Shown here: in pieces, positions 1 to 7,100 of the stretch
Numbering within the stretch: position 1 is the stretch's first letter
Layout: every line of letters starts with the position of its first letter
Assembly (NCBI GenBank): GCA_023246535.1
Contig: JAHFIF010000053.1
Span: 1-8,299 of the forward strand
Origin: a bacterium
GTDB lineage: Bacteria > Patescibacteriota > Patescibacteriia > CAIQCM01
Length of the DNA stretch: 8,299 bases
Direction of reading: 5' to 3'
Position numbers and translations under genes: made by a program
Notes under the pieces: model-generated
The model's input: only the letters and a program-made list of their open reading frames with translations
Database searches by the model: none
What the model was told of the DNA's origin: nothing

Positions 1-632
1 ATTTCCACTGCAACGCCGTAGCTGATATCGCCGGGATTCCAATTGACCGTGGAGATGGTTTGCGGCCCGCCGCTCACTGCCGCAGTGGAGCGAATATGCA
101 CCGAATCGCTCCATGGGGTGTAAACAACCGTCGTCGCTACGCTGCTGGGGGCGGCGAAACTGGAACCGCCGCTGGGACTGGCACAGGCGGCAAAAAGCAT
201 CGAGCCGTTTGAGGTGCTGTTGAAACTCGCAACCAGGTTACCGTCAATGCGGTTAGCCTGGATGGCGGAGCCGATCGGGTTTGCGGCATCGACATTAAGA
301 AGCGAGACCAAAGAAAAAGAATTCCAAGAATCAACGCTTGATGACAAGGTAATCGTTGCATTAATGAGCGGTGCGGAAGAATACGCGCCCCAATATTCCG
401 CTTTCATCGAGCCGTTACTGAGCGTCGGAGAGTAATCGCCGCCGTAAAGGCGTTTCCAGGAAAGACCGCCGCCGGAAACCGTCGTCTGGATTGGCACGAC
501 CGCGCCATCATGTTGCGTCAGCGCCGCCAGCAGCAAGTACGAAGCTCTGGACGTGGTAACGTCCACCGAGGCGGGCGTGCCCGGCTCGCCAAAATTATTC
601 CAAGGCCCCTCATCGAAGGCAACCGGGGCGCT
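1..632 (-). other. Beta-sandwich domain shared with the giant gene (copy in downstream protein)
   Basis: Residues 96-305 of the downstream protein go from SAPVAFDEGPW to SYGVAVE and match the giant protein block by block: ASYLLLAAL, VSGGGLSWKRL, EYWGAYS, NATITLSS, FSLVSLLNV, GNLVASF, GSMLFAACA and STAAVSGGPQTIS. The window ends at the domain's last strand. Here the domain follows the membrane segment and DWSGG directly, with no propellers before it. Confidence 0.8.
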
Positions 633-917
633 GACAACCGCCGTCGCTCCGCCGCTCCAATCGTTTTGGGTGATGCTATAGGTTTGACCCAAAACAACAT
701 TTGGTTGTTTGAAGAAGATAAACGAGCTCGCAACGATAGTGACAATCAGGGCGGAGATCGTAAAACGCTTGGTCCAAGTTTTACGCGAGAAAATCGAGAT
801 CGATTTGATAGCTTTGGGCAATGACTTCTTCCAGGCGCGACAATACAACAAAAATACCCGGAGGTTTTTTGTTACGCGACGTCGAAGTTTTAGCGATATT
901 AATCGCCTTCGTCGCAT
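1..917 (-). CDS. Membrane-anchored or secreted beta-sandwich protein, paralogous to part of the upstream gene (C-terminus missing)
   Basis: This frame is open from ATG 917 to the left edge: 305 codons plus two bases. Residues 1-51 are very basic. Residues 52-69 (FTISALIVTIVASSFIFF) form one hydrophobic segment, a signal peptide or signal anchor. Then come GQTYSITQNDWSGG (77-90) and, from about residue 96, a beta-sandwich that aligns along its length with residues 1174-1383 of the upstream gene; shared blocks include WGAYS, ATIT, GSMLFA and AAVSGG. The start is uncertain. ATG 917 has no Shine-Dalgarno, and the first ~20 codons are rich in CGA, plus AGG, ATA and CTA, unlike the rest. An in-frame TTG at 821-819, six bases after GGAAG, would give a more usual signal length. 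The frame from about 820 leftward is firm. The product is exported by inference; its role is unknown. It is co-oriented with the upstream gene but separated from it by a terminator. Confidence 0.85.
   Translation of the reverse strand, partial: MRRRRLISLKLRRRVTKNLRVFLLYCRAWKKSLPKAIKSISIFSRKTWTKRFTISALIVTIVASSFIFFKQPNVVLGQTYSITQNDWSGGATAVVSAPVAFDEGPWNNFGEPGTPASVDVTTSRASYLLLAALTQHDGAVVPIQTTVSGGGLSWKRLYGGDYSPTLSNGSMKAEYWGAYSSAPLINATITLSSSVDSWNSFSLVSLLNVDAANPIGSAIQANRIDGNLVASFNSTSNGSMLFAACASPSGGSSFAAPSSVATTVVYTPWSDSVHIRSTAAVSGGPQTISTVNWNPGDISYGVAVE
711..764 (-). other. Hydrophobic signal or anchor segment of the downstream protein
   Basis: Codons 52-69 encode FTISALIVTIVASSFIFF, an 18-residue run without charge, preceded by a strongly Lys/Arg-rich stretch (KTWTKR just before) and followed by KQPNVVLGQ. 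The positive-inside pattern fits Sec export with the remainder outside the cell. A cleavage site is not obvious; VLG-Q is possible, otherwise the segment stays as an anchor. Confidence 0.75.
819..832 (-). promoter_or_regulatory. Possible alternative ribosome binding site and TTG start of the downstream gene
   Basis: On the minus strand GGAAG (832-828) lies six bases before an in-frame TTG (821-819). Starting here would remove the 32 most basic and codon-atypical residues and leave a conventional signal region (PKAIKSISIFSRKTWTKRF, then the hydrophobic segment). GGAAG occurs by chance often, so this is an alternative to the ATG at 917, not a preferred call. Confidence 0.3.
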
Positions 918-925
918 ACCCGTAT

Positions 926-934
926 ATTTTAGCA
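926..934 (-). promoter_or_regulatory. Candidate extended -10 promoter element for the downstream gene
   Basis: On the minus strand 934-926 reads TGCTAAAAT, which fits an extended -10 (TG-N-TATAAT) with one hexamer mismatch. Transcription would begin near 920-918, almost at the ATG at 917, so a transcript from here would be leaderless or nearly so; no Shine-Dalgarno precedes that ATG. I find no good -35 at 16-18 bases, which is tolerable for an extended -10. The surroundings (841-1000) are AT-richer than the genes. This is a motif match only. Confidence 0.4.
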
Positions 935-972
935 AAAATATGCGAGTTTGGGTAACCAAAAACTGTGCAAAA

Positions 973-988
973 CGTTCGTAATCGAACG
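973..988. repeat. Short inverted repeat between terminator and promoter
   Basis: CGTTCG (973-978) and CGAACG (983-988) form a perfect 6-base inverted repeat around TAAT. It sits about 40 bases upstream of the candidate -10 element of the downstream gene, where an operator could lie. No T-run follows, so it is not an obvious terminator. The repeat is seen directly; regulatory use is a guess. Confidence 0.4.
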
Positions 989-1001
989 AATTAGAACCTA
1001 G

Positions 1002-1071
1002 ACTTAGAACGCAGTGCGTAAAAAGACAAAAAATCCCGCGATCGGGGATTTTTTGTCACTACGTTCTAGGT
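1002..1071 (-). terminator. Intrinsic terminator of the giant gene (long two-part hairpin)
   Basis: The inner stem pairs 1025-1037 with 1045-1057, 13 perfect base pairs around a 7-base loop (GCGATCG). On the minus strand its descending arm ends GGGATTTTTTGTC and is followed directly by TTTTT (1024-1020). An outer arm pairs 1002-1015 with 1058-1071, with 12 Watson-Crick pairs, one G-T and one mismatch, leaving a one-sided 9-base bulge at 1016-1024. It begins 11 bases after the TAA of the giant gene, the expected place for Rho-independent termination. The inner stem also has a T6 run on the plus strand, but no plus-strand gene is seen to use it. Confidence 0.88.
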
Positions 1072-1081
1072 TATACGCCGC

Positions 1082-1156
1082 TTATCCGCCAATTTTCTTC
1101 GTCCAACCAAAGACCTGCTCAAAGTTACCGATGATAACGTCGAGGATGCTGGCTTT
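1082..1156 (-). other. C-terminal tail of the giant protein
   Basis: The final 24 residues, KASILDVIIGNFEQVFGWTKKIGG, can form an amphipathic helix with aromatic residues and a basic end. There is no LPXTG, PEP-CTERM, T9SS-type or C-terminal membrane helix signature. I have the impression of similar I-L-D-x-I-I...F...F-G-W-basic endings in FN3 proteins of CPR bacteria, but this is from memory only. Confidence 0.5.
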
Positions 1157-4100
1157 CTGTTGCGGGGTGAGAATGAGGAAGTCGTTGGATTTAGCCTTAT
1201 TGCTTGATGCGTCAGACGATTCAACATGGAATTTATAGACGGTCGCGGGGCGGAACTTGGTAATAACGACGGTATGCGCCGTGACCAGCGTTGAATCCTC
1301 AGGGACCTCGACCTGCGCCGCATCTTTGGCCAAGCCTTCCTGGAACCAAACGTGCGACGTAGCCGGTTCATCGGTATTCCAAGAAACGATCGTCTGCACG
1401 CGCGTGTCTTTGCCGGGATACAGCGTTGAACTTGAGGAAACTTTGGAAATTTCCGGCGATTTATTGTCTTTTGAGGTCAAAAGGTTGATCGGCTTGCTCA
1501 AAGTTTTGTTCCCCGCTTCGTCGGTGGCGGTGATGACGAGGGAGTACGGAACGCCGGAAATGAGCTTTTCCAGCTTAAAGGCATGATCGCGCAAAATAGC
1601 CGGATCGCCCTGGGTGAGCGCGGCATTAGTGACGGTGTTGCGGTATTCAATGTCCGTCTTGGTGGGGATGTTGGTTTTCCACGACAAAGCCGCCGAAGTA
1701 TCGGAGATCGTTGAGATCTTCAGGTCGGTGATCTGCGGGAGTTCGGACGCGGTCGTAAAGGTCGCATCATTACTACGCGCCTCGGAGCCGATCAAGCCTT
1801 TGGAGCGAACCTGGAAGTGGTAGGTCGTGGCCGGCTGCAATTTATCGATCATCACCGAGTGCAGCGTGGTACTGGAATTTGCGTCCGTGGCAAACAGACC
1901 GTACGGTTCGGGCGCGCCGGCTTTATACCCCGGCTCATCAACAAACGCCACGACGCCATTGGCCTTTTTGTCAGTGGTCCAGCTGATGGTTGCCGTCGTG
2001 CCAGTAACATCAACTTTCGGGGCCAGACCGACGATCGATGGCGCATGAATCACCCGATCGATGATCTCGTTAACCGTAGCTGTAAAGTAATCTTCGGGGA
2101 TCAATGACAGGTCGGGGCTCTTCAGCATGTCGTCAAAGGCCGACATGATGCGCAGCTTTTTATCAACCTCGGGCACGGGCGGCGTCGCCGGCGTCTCCGG
2201 CGTATTCGTATTCGCAGGCGGCGTCACGGGCGGCGTCGTCTCGTTCGGCTGCGGCGGGATGGGGACGGTCGTGCCGTCCTCGTTGAGCGTCGCAAACTCG
2301 CGGTTGGTCGAGGCGGCTTGGTTCCCCGCCGTGTCGGCGGAAACGGCGATGAAGTGGTAGATGGTGCCGGGTTTGAGGTCGTTCAAGAAGACCTTGTGGG
2401 TCGTGATATGTTCGTCGATCGAGCCGCCCAAGGTGCCATAGGCGATGGTGGGGCCGTATTTGACGAGCGAGGTGGCCGGCTCGTCGGTCGTCCATTCGAT
2501 GGTGGCGTTGGTTTTCCCGATCGAGTTGGCCTTGAGGTTAAGGATGACGGGCGGCGTCGTGTCGGCGGTCGACGGGCGGTAGCCGCCGACGGTGGCGCCG
2601 GGACTCGCCGTGGTCGTGAAGGCATAGCCCGCGGCGGCGTTGTCGTCGGTGGCGCTGTTGCCATAGGCGTCGGCGGAGACAACGTCGAAAAGATAGGCGG
2701 TTTTGGCGGTTAAACCGGAAAGGGTGACCGAGTGGACGGTCGTGAGCGTTTGGTCGAGGGCGGTCTGCGAACCATAGGCGGTGGAAGCGCCATAGTTGAC
2801 CTGGGAAGTGGCGGGTTCGTCGGTTTGCCAGGTGATAACGGCCGAAGTGTCGGCCACCAGCGCGGTGGCGACGGCGGAGATCACGGGCGGCGTCAGGTCG
2901 TTGGCGGTCGTGAGGGTGTAGTAGGCGCCGGCGTTATCATCGATCGTTTCGTTCGACGAACCGTCGACGGAGCGGACCTGGAGGTAGTACTTGGTGCCGG
3001 GGTTCAACCCGGTTAGGTCGAGGATGTGGGTTGTGCCGGGGGCGCCGGGGTCGGTGACCGTGGTTTTGGCTGACAAATCGGCATGGGTGCTGTATGCGAC
3101 TTCGGTCGTCGCGGCAATGTTGGTATTCCAGGCGATCCGCGCCGAGGTGTTCATGATCCGCGAGAGGACGACATTCGTGATCATGGGACCCTGGGCGGTC
3201 GTGAACTGGTACCCCGTTCCCCCGTTGGCGTCGGCGGTCGCGTGTCCGTTCACGTCGGTTGAGGTCACGCGGAAGTAGTAGGCGGTCGCGGGGGTGAGGC
3301 CGGTTAAGGTGACGCGATGCTGCCCGACGCCGGAAGCGTTATCAACCAACGAATCAACGGACGCGGTTGAGGTGAAGGTCGAGGGCGTGGTCGAATAATC
3401 AACGGTTGAAGCGGAGAGCACGTCGGTGTCCCAGGTGATGGTGGCGGAGGTGGAGCGCGGCGTGCCGGAGGCAACGTTGGAGATGACCGGCGCGACCGTC
3501 GTTCCCCCGCCGCCTTCGCCGGCGTCCTGCGTGCCGTTGGCCGTGCCGTGGACGACCGAGGAACGGAAAGAAACGTTGCCGGAGGGGTCGACGGCGGTGA
3601 TGTAGTAGTAGAGGCTGTCGCCTTGGTTAACGTCGTTGTCGACGAAGTAGTTGGTGGATTGGGAATTTATCGTCGCGACCGTGCCCCAGGTTTCGGGATT
3701 GGCTTCGGTGGCGGAGCGGTGGACGCGGTATGAGGCAAAGGCGCCGGTCGTGGCTTTCCAGGCGACGAACATGCGGAAGGTGTTGGGGGTGGCGACGACG
3801 TTGGAGATATCTTGGATGATGACGGAAGTCGGCGTCACCGGGACGGGGGCGGCCATGATGCTGGTGCGGTTTGAAAAGGCGTCGCTCACCTGGCCATAGA
3901 CGGTGTTGCCTTCGGCGAGCGACGGCAGGGTCTTGGTGGTGGCAAAGGCTTCGGGAGTGGCGGCGGCAAGGGTGGCGTCGTTGATTCCGACCTTCATGGT
4001 GAGCGGCGAATCATCGACGATCGACAATTTGATGACTGGCGTGAGGCCCGACGCATCAACAAGGAACGATCCTTCCGAAGGAAGAATTTCAATTCCGACA

Positions 4101-7100
4101 TACTCGGCGTTTGAAGATCCCCAACCCGTTGAGGAGATGGTTTGCGCGCCGCCCGAAACGGCCGCCGAAGAACGAAGGTGCTGCGTCGCGCCGTTTTGAT
4201 TGGCATAAACCGTCGTCCCGGCCCCCGCACTGACGCCGCCGGCATAAGGCGAAGAAAAAGCCGTGGCAAAAAGCATCGACCCCTCGCGCGTGTTGCTAAA
4301 ATTAGCAACGAGATTCCCGCCAACTTTTACCGGACCGAGCGTCGCGCCGAGCGGATCGCCTTGCTTTACGCCTGAGAGTGAAAGCACGCTGAAAGCGAAG
4401 TTGGCCGGGTTGTTCAGGGTCGCGGTGATCGTGGCGTCGTTCAGCGCGCCGGCGGAGTAAGCGCCCCAAAATTCCGATGTTGTCGCCGTGTCGGTCGGAA
4501 TCGCGCCGCCGGCTAATTTTGCAAAGGTCAAGCCGCCGCCGCTAACCGAGACGACCGCTTCATCGGTCGGACTGTTCGTCCCATTAGCCGTAATCCCGAC
4601 CAGAATGTACGAACTGCCGGAAGTGGTGATGGCTGTGCTATTGGTCGTCGTTGAACTGATCGGACCGCCCCACGGACCGGCCTCAATCGCGACCGGGCCG
4701 GACGCCGACTGGCTTGGCGCTTTGGTATCCAAAGAGAAAGCCGTTGATTCGGCCGAGCCGGTCGGGTTGGCGCCCTCGCCGTCGTTGGCCGTGACGCGAA
4801 TCTTGGCCGTTCCGTTCATGAAGTGGCCGGGGTAGTCGGTGGTTGGCGTCCAGGTGGCGGAATACGCGTTCCAAGTTGTGCCGTCCATGTCGACTATTTT
4901 GCGGCTGGTATCCCCTGCCGCCAAAGCACTGACCGTAACGTATGCCGTGCCATTCCAATATTCAAAAGACGGAGTGATGTATCCAATGTTTCCCGATGAC
5001 CCGCCGGCCGTGTCGACGTCGCGAACTTGGTAATTGATTGTCACCGTGCCATTGGCGTTTTGCACCGCGGTCACATTTCTGACTTCCGGCGCAGCATTCA
5101 CGACAAATTGAATAGCGGCCGAGGTGACGGTCGGCGTAGCAACACCGTCCGATACAAGCGTGATTTTGTATTGGAAAAAACGATCATTAGCGCCGTCTTG
5201 GAAAGAGGCGGGAATGGTCGATGCGCCACAGGTGACGGTTGTCCCGGACTTGGTGCAATTATCCGAACCGGCAATCGCGGAAAAATATTCAATCGAAATG
5301 TCTTCCACCGTCGCGTCGCCGGTAAGCGATATCTTGAAGCGCAGATCCGAACCGCTAGAGGAAAATACGTGCAAAGCTCCCGGAACGACCGATTCCCATG
5401 TTGAACCGCCGTTGTTGGAGAGCTGATAGGCAACCGATCCCGTGCCCGGAGAGTCGTTCTTGGTCAGGGTGGCCGATAGTATGTTCTGGCTAGTTGAATC
5501 AAGGGCGCTTGAAACGGCGACAAAATCGTCGTAATCGACAAAAGAGCCCAATTCGCCATTTCCGGTTCCTATATAAACCTTATGATCATAAGAACTTGCG
5601 GCCAAAGCGGTGATATAGCTGCCGACGAACTGAACCGCCAATGCAATATCGGCTGAATGGCTGTCTACGTCGTACCCGCTGACCCACCCCATCTCCCCCA
5701 AATGCGAGCCGTCAGTATTGAAGAAAAGATTATGATTGTCGGGCCCCAAAGCCGCTGCGCCGTTGACAAGAGCATAACCGCCGGCAAGATATTGGATTTG
5801 GCCAGAAGCGGAATCATAAGAGTATAAGTCGGCATCGCGACTTCCCATATAGAACTTTCCATCGCCGCCGAAAAGCGAAGCGGCTATCGCCCCTCCGGTC
5901 CATGCCTCCTGAAGATGCGAAGATGCCGTGATGTCGTGAGCTAATCCGGTATAGGGGTCGTAAATCGCCAAACGCGGATCGACATAATTAATATATGAGA
6001 CCAGAAAAACTTCGCCACTGTTAGGATCAACGCTCGAACGAACGGCATTTTCGTTCCAAGGACTTCCTAAGGACCCAAGGCCCGAACCTGGGGTTAGATC
6101 GACGATGCTGATTGAGGGGTAAGTGATGCACACGAACAGCGCTACTCCGCCCCCTGACGGGCTTGATATGTATATCTTGTGGTTCGCCGGGTCAGGCGCC
6201 ATCGTTATCCCGACCGAAAAAGGCATTAGTCCTGAAATATTTTCGGTCGTGCCCGAAACGCCGGCCGTCGGGTCATATACTGCAAGCTCATTGAAATGAA
6301 AGGCAAAATAAAGCTTGCCGTCGATAAAAACCATCTCGTTAACCCCGTAATTGATGTTATAAAAGCCGCTGAAGCCAGAATCGTCCGTCAGGTCGCGGGC
6401 CGTATTCGAGCTTATGTCGTACGAGAACAGCTGTTGCGCGCCATGGTCGTAACCTATATAAACCACGCCGTTAATATTATCGACGGCCAACGCCGAGATC
6501 GTGACCCCGTTAGGCGCGCCGGCTGTCGTCAGGGCTGCCACTAGGCCGCCTGAAACAAAACCGGTTTTCGCAAGCCGCCCCGCTCCGTCCCATTGCGCGG
6601 TGGTATTTCCGGCATCGCGGTTCGCGGTCGAGTCGAATGATTCGGAAACGCTGGCCCGCTCTGACGCCGGCTTGCCGTTTTGCAAATTTATCCAAGGCGC
6701 GGAATTAAGACCGGCTGCCGTTGGCGCCGTTTTAATCGAGGCAACGACCGATGTGCCGGACGGTAAACTGGAATTTTCATTCCAGGTCAAACGGTTAACG
6801 ACCGTCGTCGGATCTTCGCCGTCAAATTTTGACGAGACCAATTCGCCGGCGACGGAGTAATACACGTATGTGATCGACACGTCTTGCACGGTCGCATTCC
6901 CAGTCAAAGTTATTTTGAAACGAAGGTCAGAGCCGGTAGCAGAAAACGTATGCAAGCTTCCGGGTGTCACCGTTTCCCAGTGCGCCCCGCCGTCGCTCGT
7001 AAGTTGATAAGCCGCCGTTCCCGTCCCCGGCGTGTCGTTTTTAGTGAGCGTGGCAGAAAAAATTTTTTGGGTCGTCGCACTAAGCGCACCCGAGACAGCA

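Larger units (their letters stand above)
918..1081. other. Intergenic region between the two genes
   Basis: This 164-base gap has the terminator at its right end, the 973-988 inverted repeat and the candidate -10 element at its left end. A direct repeat TTAGAAC occurs at 991-997 and 1004-1010, the second copy being part of the outer terminator arm. No small gene with start and ribosome site is seen. The arrangement indicates separate transcription of the two co-oriented genes. Confidence 0.7.

Noticed and set aside
510..981. Plus-strand frames at 510-824 and 709-981
   Set aside because: They are antisense to the downstream gene, whose minus frame shows a clear membrane segment and a domain homologous to the neighbouring gene.
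1002..1071. Large hairpin as a tRNA, small RNA gene or insertion-sequence end
   Set aside because: There is no cloverleaf or anticodon arm, no partner inverted repeat elsewhere in the window and no transposase. Position and T-run fit a terminator.
1775..1980. Purple acid phosphatase-like enzyme suggested by the FN3-type N-domain pattern
   Set aside because: Only the N-domain-like repeat pattern is present. No metallophosphatase motif block follows anywhere in the frame.
2163..2682. Minus-strand frames rich in Arg/Pro/Thr (2163-2495 and 2383-2682)
   Set aside because: They overlap the FN3 region in another frame. Their Pro/Arg/Thr bias is what GC-rich codons of the real frame give when shifted.
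1163..3829. Repetitive appearance suggesting a CRISPR array or tandem DNA repeats
   Set aside because: The periodicity is about 290 bases and exists at protein level (FN3 repeats). DNA copies are diverged, with no short identical repeats or uniform spacers.
1257..5426. Many plus-strand open frames of 60-130 codons (for example 1257-1586, 2318-2713, 4488-4835, 5124-5426)
   Set aside because: They lie antisense to the continuous 7.2-kb minus-strand frame. Their translations are low-complexity Gly/Val/Arg-rich or unstructured shadows, and none shows a ribosome site or recognisable domain.
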